Part shown: one piece after another, positions 55,601 to 64,000 of the stretch
Numbering within the stretch: position 1 is the stretch's first letter
Layout: every line of letters starts with the position of its first letter
Assembly: GCA_963383645.1 (NCBI GenBank)
Contig: OY726561.1
Coordinates: forward strand, 142,125,441-142,189,440
From: Muscardinus avellanarius
Taxonomy: Eukaryota > Chordata > Mammalia > Rodentia > Gliridae
Direction of reading: 5' to 3'
DNA: 64,000 bases
Program-made: the position numbers and the translations under genes
Notes under the pieces: generated by a model
Database searches by the model: none
What the model saw: only the letters and a program-made list of their open reading frames with translations
What the model was told of the DNA's origin: nothing

Positions 55601-58600
55601 TGGCTGTGCTGAGTGTGGACGACTGCAACGTGGCTGTGGCTCTGCAGTTTGGTGCCGAGATTGGCAACTACTCCTGTGCGGCCGCTGGTGTGCAAACAAG
55701 CTCCAAGAAGTGAGGCCAGCCCCACACTGGCATCCTCGTCCGTGAGGGCCCCCCGGCCCCAGTGCCCACTCCTCCCCGACCGCCAGATAGCCCTCCCCTT
55801 CAGGAGCCCACTCGCCCTGGCCACAGCGCAGGACTCTCCCCCAGCTCCCTGTTCCAAACAGTCCCCAGGCATTCAGGCCTTTAGTTTCCACTCCCCAAAC
55901 CTTCAGCTCTAGCCTCTTAGGCTTTTCCCCAGCTCCTTGCTGGTCTCACCTCCCAACCCCACTTCTCCGTCCCCTACCCAGGTGCCCAGGTGCCCCTGCC
56001 CTCCTCACAGCCCTCAGCCCTCTCTCCCACTGCTCTGCCCATCACCATGTCGCCTGTGCACTCCCAGAGCTTTGCTAAGGCCTCACTCCCTGGAAGCCTG
56101 GCCTCCTCCTCCCTTACCACCCTCCCTCTGAGCCCTAGCCCCACTTCCTGTGGCCCCCAGCAGCAATCCTGCTTTGGCTCCAGTCCCACCAGTGACCCAG
56201 GCCCCTAACTCCCAGGTCCCTGGACCTCACGGGCCCTCTGCTCCTGGGGGGTGTCCCCAACCTCCCAGAGAACTTCCCCGTGTCCCACAAGGACTTCATC
56301 GGCTGTATGCGAGACCTGCACATCGATGGTCGCCGCGTGGACATGGCGGCCTTTGTTGCAAACAACGGCACCACAGCGGGTAGGCTTGAAGCTCCCACTA
56401 ACCCCACTGTGACCCTGCCCCACCACAAGGAGGCGCTGGCGGGCTGCATGGAGTGGTGCCAGATCTGACCATGATGTGGCTTCCTTTGATGTCATGCCCT
56501 GCTACAGCCCAGCCTTTAAGGCCTTTCTCCCACCTACCCCTGCATGAACTGGAGCCTCACGTGTCTGCTTTCAGCCCCTCTGGACCTGTGTCCTGCCCAG
56601 CGCTCGTGCCCTACCCCGCGTTTTCCTATCTCCCGTCTGTCTCCCTCTCCCAGGCTGCCAGGCCAAGCTGCACTTTTGCGACTCCAAGCCCTGCAAGAAC
56701 AATGGCCTCTGCTCAGAGCACTGGGGCGGCTTTAGCTGTGACTGCCCTGCGGGCTTCGGCGGCAAAGACTGTCGGCTGGGTGAGTGGCCGCATGGGGCAG
56801 GGGGCTGCGGGGCAGGGCTTTTCTGAGTTGGGGCCTATGACCCTGTTCCTCCTCTTCCCTCAGCCATGGCCCATCCCTACCATTTCCATGGCAACGGCAG
56901 CCTGAGCTGGGACTTTGGAAGTGACATGCTGGTGTCTGTGCCCTGGTACCTGGGGCTAGCATTTCGGACACGGGCGACGCAGGGGGTCCTGATGCAAGTA
57001 CAGATCGGGCCACATAGCGCGCTCCTCTGCCAGGTGTGTCTGTCCTGATGCCCTGCCCCTCAGCCCTCGACTCCCCTGCTGGCAGCAGCATCTCCACGGG
57101 GCCGGGCTCAGGCACACAGCGAGCTTCTCTGCCAAGTGTCCTGACCACACTGCACCGGGCTCAGGCACACAGCGAGCTTCTCTGCCAAGTGTCCTGACCA
57201 CACTGCACCTGCTCCTTGACTCTCCCCACCGTGATGTTCTCTGAAGGTGCAGGGCATGAGCATCACTCTCCTTGCTAGCTGCACCAACCTTTGATCCCAG
57301 CTCCTGCCCTCTACCCCTTAACTCCTATCAGCAGGAGTTAACCATCCTCTGGCAGGGTACAATGTGTGCCAGGTATAGCCTTGACTTCATGCTTCTTTTT
57401 ATTTTATTTATTAATTTGTTTATTTTTGTGAAACCCAGGGGTATTCTACCACTGAGCTACACTGCAAGCCCTATTTTAGTCTTTTCTTTTCTTTTCTTTT
57501 TCAGTACTGGGGATAGAAGTCAGGGGCCTTCTACCTTCAAGCTACACCCCCAGCCCTATTTTTTTTTTTTTTTTTTGTGGTGGTACTGGGGTTCCTGGAA
57601 GCCCTTCTACCTCCAGGCTACACTCCCAGACCTATTTTATATATTTTTAAAATTTGGAAACAGGGTCTCTTAAGCCAGCGAGGCTGGCTCCGAACCAGCG
57701 AGATCCTCCTGTCTCCGCCTCCCAAGCGCGGGGATTACAAGCGTGCACCACCACGCCTGGCACCAGCCCTATTTTTTATTTTGAAACAGGGTCTCACTGA
57801 GTTGCAGAGGGCCTCACTAAGTAGCTGAGGCTGGCCATGAACTGCGATCCTCCTGTCTCAGCCTCCTGAGAACTGGGATTACAAGCCTGTGCCCCCATGC
57901 CTGCTGCCTCCACCCTCTGACCTCTGAACCCACCCAGTCCCATCTCCCAGCGCATCTCCCAGCTCAGTCTGGAGCTCTAACCTCGGGGTCGTGCATCTCT
58001 ACCCACAGCTAGACCGGGGGTTGCTGTCTGTGATGGTAACAAGGGGCTCGGGCCGTGCTGCCCACCTCCTGCTGGACCAGGTGACTGTCAGTGATGGTCA
58101 GTGGCATGATTTGCGGCTGGAACTGCAGGAGGAACCAGGTGGTCGGCGGGGTCACCATGTCTTCATGGTCTCACTGGACTTCAGCCTCTTCCAGGTCTGG
58201 CTTCTGGCCCAGGGCAGGCTGTTCTCAGTGCCTCTCTGCTCCCTCACTGCCAAGCCAGTGCCCTTCCCTGTGCCCCTCCCCCATCCTTGTCCTGGGCCCA
58301 CCTCACCAGCCAGGCTGATCACCGTCAAGCCTTCCTCGTGTCAGGGAGGCTGCCCAGATTCCTGGCCTGGCCTTGGGGTACCTCTGTAGTCAGCACTTCC
58401 CCTGACAGCTGAAAGGCCCTCCTGGTCTCTGCTCTGGTCATGGGCCCAGGAGAGGGTCTTATCTGAGCCCAGCTCTTGACTGGGGCCTTTGTGTTGTGCT
58501 GACATCCATGCCCCAGCTGGTTCCACATGCTTGGGGGTGCCTCACTCCCCGACCACGCCCTTGTACAGAGTGTGTTCGTGCAGGGCTAGAAGGCCAGCAC

Positions 58601-61600
58601 CGACTCTGCGTTGGCAGGGTCCACGAGGCCCCCCTCAGTGCTGACTGTCCCCTCCTCCAGGACACCGTGGCGGTGGGGACTGAGCTGCAGGGCCTGATGG
58701 TGAAGCATCTCCACGTGGGAGGCCTGCCCCCCAGCAGGAAGGAGGAGGCTCCTCAGGGTCTGGCTGGCTGTATCCAGGTGGGAGTCAGTATGGGAGCATG
58801 ATGTGAGGGCACTGGGCCAGTGGGCAGGTGTCAGGTGCTCTGACAGGCTGAAAAGCAACACTCAAGTCAGGGTTGGCATGGAGGATAGATGTCCCAGAGC
58901 AGTCAGAGACAGTTGAGGCTGTTCTGTGGCACTGGAGGTAAGACTCTAGCTTAGATTATCAAGGGTCATGAGGGGTCTGTGTCAGAAACAACACAATTTG
59001 AGGTCCTACAGGGGCTATTTGGGAGACCTGGGAGGGACTGCATGGACTGAGGGCTGGTTTGCAGGACTCGATGCTGAGGGGCCTTTGTGTGGGCCTCACC
59101 CTTGCTGGCTGTGTCCACAGGGGGTGTGGCTTGGCTCTACACCCTTGGGGTCCCCAGCGCCACTACCCCCCAGCCACCGAGTGAATGTGGAACCAGGCTG
59201 CGCCGTGACCAGTGCCTGTGCGTCGGGCCCCTGTCCACCCCACGCCGACTGCCGAGACCTCTGGCAGACTTTCTCCTGCACCTGCCGACCAGGTGGGTCT
59301 TGAGCGGGTAGGGAAAGTGTGATTTGAACAGGAGCAAAGGGCTCGTGGCGCAGACTGGGAGACGAGCCCGGGGTGGTGGCATATGCTTGGAATCCTAGTA
59401 CTTGGGAGGCTGGGACGGGAAGATATGAGGGCAGCCTCAGCAACTTATCGAGACCCTGTTTCAAAATAAAAAAAAAAATAAAAAGGGCTGAGGGTTGCCA
59501 GGCAAGGTGGTGCACACTTGTAATCCCAGTACTTGGGAGGCTGAGACAGGAGGATTGCAGGTTCGTGGCCAGCCTCAGCAACGTAGTGAGGCCCTGTTTC
59601 CAAATGAAAACTAAAATAGGGCTACGAGGTGTAGCTCAGAGGTAAATGCCCCTGGGTTCAATTTCTAGTTCCCAAAACAAAAAAACCCAAAATGAAACAG
59701 AAAGACTGGGAGACTGGGAAGTCTGGAGGAGGCGGGGAGTGTGAGGGATGGGTGCCCTGCCTTCCGTGCTGTTGGCCAGAGCCCTACACTCCCTCACCCG
59801 ATCTGCAGGTTACTATGGCCCAGGCTGTGTAGACGCCTGCCTCTTAAACCCCTGCCAAAACCAGGGCTTGTGCCGGCGCCGCCCAGGAGCCCCTCACGGC
59901 TATGCCTGCGACTGTGCCGGTGGCTATTTCGGACACCACTGTGAGCACAGGTGAGATCCTGGGGGCCAAGGGTGGGGAGATGGGGCCCCGGGGAGATGGG
60001 GGCCCCCGGTCACTGCGCGTCTCACTTCGCCTCATCCCCAGGATGGACCAGCAGTGCCCGCGCGGCTGGTGGGGGAGCCCGACGTGTGGCCCCTGCAACT
60101 GTGATGTTCACAAGGGCTTTGACCCCAACTGCAACAAGACGAACGGGCAGTGCCACTGCAAGGTTCGCCTGCCCCTGCCCGCTCAACCTATTAACCTTGG
60201 CTCTGTTCTTGGCCGGTCTACTGACCTGTCATCTGACCTAGGCCCTAGCCTCTTACCCATGTCCTGCAACCAGCTGTCATCTCTTATCCTTGTCCCCTGA
60301 CCCCTTCCTCCTCTTCATTTGAGGCCAGTCTTCCTTCTGACCTGTGTGCCTGCTGCCCCGAGTCCCTGGCAACCTGATCCTTGACCTGAGACCCTGCCAT
60401 AAGCCCTCTGACTTCAGGCCCCTGACCCCTCCTCAAACAGGAGTTCCACTACCGGCCACGGGGCAGTGACGCGTGCCTCCCTTGTGACTGCTACCCCGTG
60501 GGCTCCACTTCGCGTTCGTGTGCACCCCACAGCGGGCAGTGCCCCTGCCGCCCGGGAGCCCTCGGCCGTCAGTGTAACAGCTGCGACAGCCCCTTTGCAG
60601 AGGTGACAGCCAGCGGCTGCCGGGGTGAGCGAGCTCCGCCAAGCACCCGTGAAGGGCTGGTTCTAGCAGGCTGCCACTCGGGGGTCAGCGGCATGCTGGG
60701 GGAGAGGGCTCTGGGGAGCTTCCCTGGGGGGAGACTGTTAAACCAGGGAGCCCTCGTTTGCCCCCAGTACTTTGCTAACCTATCGCAGAATCTGGCAGGC
60801 AAGCTCCTAAGAAGCCGGCAGGGGTGGTGGGCAGTGGCCCTGGGTGTGTGGCAGAGGGAAACAGGCGTGAGGGCCTCTTGCTTCACACCCTGGCCCCCTG
60901 GCTGAGCCCCCTCTCTCCTCAGTGCTCTATGATGCCTGCCCCAAGTCCTTGAGATCTGGCGTGTGGTGGCCGCAGACTAAGTTCGGCGTCTTGGCCACGG
61001 TGCCCTGTCCCCGGGGGGCCCTGGGTGAGTGTGTGGGGGCATCGCTGAGGGTGGGCGCGCCTATTCTCTGGTTGGGAGCTGCCTCTTTTCCTGAGTTGGG
61101 TGGCCTTCTGTGTGTAAAGAGGTGGGAGTGGGGTGGGGTCCACTGGGCCCCTCACTGCCTCCTAGGGGCTCTGGGTCCTTCCCTCATTAAGCCTCATCTG
61201 TTTCTCTTGGCTTCTGGGCAGGATTGCGGGGTGCAGGTAAGGGGTACGTGTTTGCTCAGGTGCGCTGCCCCCTCCCATTGCCAGAGCTTTTGCAGATCCC
61301 TCGGCTGCTTAAGGTCCCCGCAGACCCCTCCCTGCTGCGTGAAGTCTCTAAAATCTGTTCCCAACTGCCTGATATTCCCGGAGGCCCTTCCCTGATGCCT
61401 GAGGTCCTCAGACTCCTCCCCATCACCCCAGGACTCTGCAGAGTCCTTTCCACTTCCTAAGACCCCTGCAGACCCATCCTCAATTCCTGAGGTCCCTTTG
61501 GGGTTTTCTGTGCTGGCTGAGGTCACAGAAGACCCCCCTCCCTTGTCTGAGGACCCAGCAGCTTCTCCCTGCCGCCTGAGGGCCCCTTGGAAGCCCCCTG

Positions 61601-64000
61601 CTGCTTGGTCTCTGCAGTGGCTGGACAGAGGCTGTCTGTGTATGCATGCCTGCGTGTGTCTTTCTGTGCCTGTGCACGTGTCTGTGCACGTGAGTCTGTC
61701 TTGGAGGGACGGGGTTCTCTAAGTGAGGGTCACTCTTGCTGGTGACTACAAGCCTGTCTAGGGCGCAGGTCAACTTTCTCCCTCAGATTCCTTCTCAATC
61801 CCATAGACACGAGAGGGGGCTGACAGCCAAGTCACCCCTGGGGCAATTAAAGTCTGTGTGGGAACCTCGTGTCTACCTCCCCCGGGTCACACAGTACTCC
61901 TGGAAGACCGTGTCTGTGTTGTGTTTGTGAGTGTGAGGGGCCTGCAGGCTTGACCCGGCCCACGGGCTTGTGTGCGTAGCTGCAGGCATCGGCGTGGTGT
62001 GTGAATCTGGGCCTGTGTGTGTGGGTGTGAGGATCCCAGGTATCTACAGCCCCATCCCCGTGCTCTCCTTCCTGTGGTTGGTGGTGAGAATGGTCCTCAG
62101 ACCCTTCAGGAATTGCCCAGTAAGCAGCTGGGGCCCACTCGGCCTGGGCTGCAGTATCCAGGCCTTGAGCCATAGATGCCTGTCATTCCAGCCTCTCCCT
62201 CGGGGCTCCCCTGGGATAGGAGAGGGTGCTGTGGTCATGCTGTCACAGGGGTATCCAGGCCCCAGGCCTAACCAGGGTTCGCTCACCCCCAGGTGCTGCT
62301 GTGCGGCTCTGTGACGAGGACCGGGGCTGGCTGGAGCCTGATCTCTTCAACTGCACCTCCCCGGCCTTCCGAGAGCTCAGTCTGCTGGTGAGAGCGCCCC
62401 GGCCTGCCCCTGCCTGCCCCCGCCCCCGAGGCCTCTGGTGGGGCCCAGCCTTTGGTCTTGGCCTTTCCTGGGTGCCCTTTGGTTTGGCCAGCCCTCTTCC
62501 TGTAAGGCTTGAGGAAGGCCTGTAGAACCACAAGCGGCCACTCATGTTGTTCCGGCAGCTGGACGGCCTGGAGCTGAACAAGACGGCACTGGACACGGTG
62601 GAGGCCAAGAAGTTGGCTCAGCGGCTGCGGGAGGTGACCGGCCATACCGACCACTACTTTAGCCAAGATGTCCGAGTCACTGCCCGCCTGCTGGCCTACC
62701 TGCTGGCCTTTGAGAGCCATCAGCAGGGCTTTGGGCTGACAGCCACCCAAGATGCCCACTTCAACGAGGTGGGCTGCATCCTGTTTTCCCAGTTCCCTGG
62801 CCCTATTTCTCAGGTTCATGCCCCTTGGCCCCAGCCCTGACCCCCCAGCTAGGTCCCTCCTGTCCCCGAGGGAAGTGAAAGTCCCGGGCCTTTCCATCCC
62901 AGCCCTTGCATGTTGGGGCCCTTCTAAGCACCTGTCCAGACCCCTCCAGCCTCCCTGCCCCCACTTATCCCACCACCTAGCTAAGCCCAGCTCTCTCTCC
63001 GTCCCCCTAGAATCTGCTGTGGGCCGGCTCTGCACTGCTTGCTCCGGAGACGGGGGACCTGTGGGCGACATTGGGGCGGCGGGCCCCCGGGGGCTCCCCA
63101 GGCAGCGCAGGGCTGGTGCGGCACCTGGAGGAATACGCCGCCACCCTCGCAAGGAACATGGAGCTCACATACCTGAACCCTGTGGGGCTGGTGACACCCA
63201 ATATCAGTGCGTGGTGGGGGCGGGTCGCGGGGCTGGGGACCGATGGCACCCTCAGTACTGCGTAGGAGTAGGCTCTGCACTGGTAGCACAGGAAACGTGG
63301 CCTTGGAACATGGGTGTGAGTTTTCACAGGTGGGAACGGGACCTGGGCGTGTGGGGAGAGGTCCTTGATGGGCATCACCCTTCTTTCTCCTGGGCAGTGC
63401 TCAGCATTGACCGTGTGGAACACCTCAGTTCAACCCGGGGGGCCCGTCGCTACCCCCGCTACCATAGCAACCTTTTTCGGGGTCAGGATGCCTGGGATCC
63501 CCACACCCACGTGCTGCTGCCGTCCCAGACTCCACGGCCATCCCCGTCTGCAGGTGAGAGCCCGTGAGTGCCCCAGGCCAGCTGCTGCCTCCATGTCCTC
63601 CCTGGGTGCCATGCCACCCTCTTGCCAGTTCTCCCCGATTGGACTTTGCCCCCCTCAGAGCTCCAGCATGAGACCCTCCAGGTCAGCCCTCCACTCACCT
63701 TGCCGTACCCCTCGCTTACCAGACCCTCCACCACAGATGACCCTTTCCAGGCCTCGAATGTTCCTCCGTGGGCCTTGCTCCCCCACACCCCAGTTCTGGA
63801 TCTGCAGGGAAGGAAGAGATGGTGTGCATCCTGCCGGGGTGGGTTCAGAGCTGGGTTTGCGGGTGCTCTGGGTCAGAGGTCACTGACTGGCTCTTCCCTC
63901 GCCCGGGCAGTTCTGCCCACAAGCAGCAGCATGGGAAACTCCACCACCTCGAGCGTGGGCCCCCCGCCAGTCCCTCCAGAGCCCGAGCCTGAGCCTGGGA
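47285..64000 (+). CDS. CELSR3: CELSR3, cadherin EGF LAG seven-pass receptor 3 (partial; first 21 coding exons)
   Basis: A flamingo/starry-night adhesion GPCR acting at the plasma membrane in planar cell polarity and axon guidance. The window codes about 2193 of roughly 3100 residues expected and is cut by the right edge. Seen in order: signal peptide (hydrophobic LLLLLSLF near residue 20), a Pro/Ala/Arg-rich segment to residue 112, nine cadherin repeats at 113-1050 (linkers DRNDHAP 214, DENDNAP 323, DINDHAP 430, DVNDNRP 535, DANTHRP 636, DVNDNAP 740 and 845, DQNDNSP 949), three EGF repeats at 1180-1295, laminin G, EGF, laminin G, two EGF, laminin-EGF, hormone-receptor domain and the start of the GAIN domain. 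The start ATG has G at -3 and +4 and precedes the signal peptide. All introns are GT-AG. Confidence 0.96.
50394..53604. mobile_element. CELSR3 intron 1 with SINEs and microsatellites
   Basis: Reverse SINEs at 50735-50940, 51280-51575, 51690-51995 and 52015-52085. Forward pieces lie at 52090-52290 and 52365-52620, the latter joining a type-B left half to a hairpin-type right half. Reverse copies follow at 52920-53290. Tracts: ATT 51338-51381, TTTC 51821-51870, A then TA 52157-52228, GT 52637-52679. Other parts are unique. Confidence 0.85.
53605..54255 (+). CDS. CELSR3: CELSR3 exon 2 (membrane-distal end of cadherins, EGF 1-2)
   Basis: Residues 1037-1253, DGLHSVTAQCVLRVVIITEE onward. It holds the linker after the last cadherin and EGF modules starting CLREPCENYMKC and DLCYSNPCRNGGAC. 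The donor CACAG|gtgagc is the first of a series of near-identical donors. Confidence 0.96.
54246..54384 (+). repeat. CELSR3: 20-bp minisatellite of splice donors after CELSR3 exon 2
   Basis: Seven units close to CTGCACAGGTGAGCGCCCCG start at the exon's own end. Donor-like GT positions fall at 54256 (true), 54276, 54296, 54316, 54336, 54357 and 54377, so spacing is exactly 20 bases for the first five. Confidence 0.85.
54524..54749 (+). CDS. CELSR3: CELSR3 exon 3 (EGF 3, start of laminin G 1)
   Basis: Residues 1254-1328; EGF CVPGVCRNGGTCTNAPHGG, then SFPPSSFVMFRGLRQRFHLT opening the laminin G fold. The donor lies inside a Ser codon, CTCTC|gtaggt. Confidence 0.95.
54907..55022 (+). CDS. CELSR3: CELSR3 exon 4 (laminin G 1)
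   Basis: Residues 1329-1367, FATVQRSGLLFYNGRLNE to VRLTYST. Confidence 0.95.
55364..55452 (+). CDS. CELSR3: CELSR3 exon 5 (laminin G 1)
   Basis: Residues 1368-1397, GESNTVVSPTVPGGLSDGQW to KYYNK. Confidence 0.95.
55552..55709 (+). CDS. CELSR3: CELSR3 exon 6 (laminin G 1)
   Basis: Residues 1398-1449, PRTDALGGAQGPSKDKVAV to GVQTSSK; includes the conserved DDC and NYSCAAAG segments. Confidence 0.95.
56216..56379 (+). CDS. CELSR3: CELSR3 exon 7 (end of laminin G 1)
   Basis: Residues 1450-1504, KSLDLTGPLLLGGVPNLPEN to NNGTTA; contains the FIGCMRDLHIDG motif that closes laminin G domains. Confidence 0.95.
56654..56779 (+). CDS. CELSR3: CELSR3 exon 8 (EGF 4)
   Basis: Residues 1505-1546, GCQAKLHFCDSKPCKNNGLC to GGKDCRL, one EGF module. 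Confidence 0.95.
56864..57033 (+). CDS. CELSR3: CELSR3 exon 9 (start of laminin G 2)
   Basis: Residues 1547-1603, AMAHPYHFHGNGSLSWDFG to GPHSALLCQ. A degraded copy of its 3' end is tandemly repeated in the next intron. Confidence 0.95.
57102..57207 (+). repeat. CELSR3: Perfect 53-bp tandem duplication in CELSR3 intron 9
   Basis: Two identical 53-base units (57102-57154 and 57155-57207). Their middle (cacacagcgagcttctctgccaagt) resembles the 3' end of exon 9 with its donor about 100 bases upstream. Confidence 0.85.
57400..57900 (-). mobile_element. Reverse SINEs in CELSR3 intron 9
   Basis: Nested reverse copies, including a hairpin-type copy at 57575-57765 inserted in an older one that resumes at 57766. 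Confidence 0.8.
58009..58194 (+). CDS. CELSR3: CELSR3 exon 10 (laminin G 2)
   Basis: Residues 1604-1665, LDRGLLSVMVTRGSGRAAH to DFSLFQ. Phase 0 at both ends. Confidence 0.95.
58661..58777 (+). CDS. CELSR3: CELSR3 exon 11 (laminin G 2)
   Basis: Residues 1666-1704, DTVAVGTELQGLMVKHLHVG to GLAGCIQ. Confidence 0.95.
59121..59292 (+). CDS. CELSR3: CELSR3 exon 12 (end of laminin G 2, EGF 5)
   Basis: Residues 1705-1761, GVWLGSTPLGSPAPLPPSHR, then the EGF module CAVTSACASGPCPPHADC. Confidence 0.95.
59365..59690 (+). mobile_element. Forward SINEs in CELSR3 intron 12
   Basis: A 7SL-like half (59365-59480) is followed by a full copy (59495-59690). Confidence 0.8.
59809..59950 (+). CDS. CELSR3: CELSR3 exon 13 (EGF 6)
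   Basis: Residues 1762-1808, GYYGPGCVDACLLNPCQNQG to HHCEH. Confidence 0.95.
60042..60162 (+). CDS. CELSR3: CELSR3 exon 14 (laminin-type EGF)
   Basis: Residues 1809-1849, RMDQQCPRGWWGSPTCGPCN to CHCK. Confidence 0.95.
60441..60624 (+). CDS. CELSR3: CELSR3 exon 15 (laminin-type EGF)
   Basis: Residues 1850-1910, EFHYRPRGSDACLPCDCYPV to VTASGCR. Confidence 0.95.
60923..61024 (+). CDS. CELSR3: CELSR3 exon 16 (hormone-receptor domain)
   Basis: Residues 1911-1944, VLYDACPKSLRSGVWWPQTK to RGAL; start of the HormR domain common to adhesion GPCRs. Confidence 0.95.
61025..62292 (+). other. CELSR3: CELSR3 intron 16 with a degenerate minisatellite
   Basis: 61300-61600 contains loosely repeated blocks of roughly 35-45 bases (variants of cctgaggtccc...agacccctccct). 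The remainder is unique, with a TG-rich stretch at 61630-61700. No exon was recognised. Confidence 0.5.
62293..62387 (+). CDS. CELSR3: CELSR3 exon 17 (hormone-receptor domain end)
   Basis: Residues 1945-1976, GAAVRLCDEDRGWLEPDLFN to RELSLL. Confidence 0.95.
62559..62768 (+). CDS. CELSR3: CELSR3 exon 18 (GAIN subdomain A)
   Basis: Residues 1977-2046, LDGLELNKTALDTVEAKKLA to DAHFNE, helical GAIN sequence. Confidence 0.95.
63011..63206 (+). CDS. CELSR3: CELSR3 exon 19 (GAIN domain)
   Basis: Residues 2047-2111, NLLWAGSALLAPETGDLWAT to GLVTPNI. Confidence 0.95.
63398..63553 (+). CDS. CELSR3: CELSR3 exon 20 (GAIN domain)
   Basis: Residues 2112-2163, MLSIDRVEHLSSTRGARRY to SPSA. The donor is TCTGCAG|gtgaga. 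Confidence 0.93.
63911..64000 (+). CDS. CELSR3: CELSR3 exon 21 (truncated by window edge)
   Basis: Residues 2164 to about 2193, VLPTSSSMGNSTTSSVGPPP and a PEPEPEPG run; open at the window end. Human has one PE pair fewer at this point. Confidence 0.9.

Noticed and set aside
62283..63152. 289-codon minus-strand frame opposite CELSR3 exons 17-19
   Set aside because: Crosses real exons and introns of CELSR3 on the other strand; no independent splice or domain evidence.

Overview
This is a piece of a mammalian nuclear genome. It carries three spliced genes with GT-AG introns, CpG-island promoters and a dense load of short retroposons. Most retroposons are composite SINEs: a 7SL-derived B1-like left half joined to a tRNA/ID-like right half (the B1-dID architecture). 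That architecture is known from squirrel-related, beaver-like and related rodents, so I infer a rodent of one of those lineages; the species cannot be fixed from the window alone. There is no prokaryotic, plasmid or CRISPR content.

Layout, all three genes on the + strand. (1) 1-26.3 kb: IP6K2 (inositol hexakisphosphate kinase 2). Its 5' intron of about 15 kb is largely SINEs; five coding exons lie at 15054-25989, with an alternative 3'-terminal exon at 16042-16325. (2) 26.3-30.0 kb: SINE-rich intergenic spacer. (3) 30.0-40.2 kb: NCKIPSD (SPIN90/WISH), complete in 13 coding exons, with a CpG-island promoter containing a near-ideal CTCF motif and three GC boxes. (4) 40.2-45 kb: spacer, SINE-rich from 41.4 kb. 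(5) 45.0-47.28 kb: CpG-rich, CCAAT/CRE/ETS-rich region, a candidate divergent promoter. (6) 47285-64000: CELSR3, the first 21 coding exons (about 2193 residues), running off the right edge inside the GAIN domain before the GPS and seven-helix part. The order IP6K2-NCKIPSD-CELSR3 matches human 3p21.31. The genes are neighbours, not a pathway: an inositol pyrophosphate kinase, an Arp2/3-linked actin regulator and a planar-polarity adhesion GPCR.

I do not see a new multi-gene system. What stands out is: tandem minisatellites that copy exon 3' ends together with their splice donors at three exons (IP6K2 coding exon 4, CELSR3 exon 2, CELSR3 exon 9); a SINE subfamily with a short hairpin in each half, plus mosaics between subfamilies; a roughly 33-residue VAET-type expansion inside NCKIPSD; a CELSR3 N-terminus about 200 residues shorter than human; and conservation of the short IP6K2 isoform's exon. 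Exon coordinates were derived by reading splice sites and checking phase by hand. Comparisons with human proteins are from memory and not computed.
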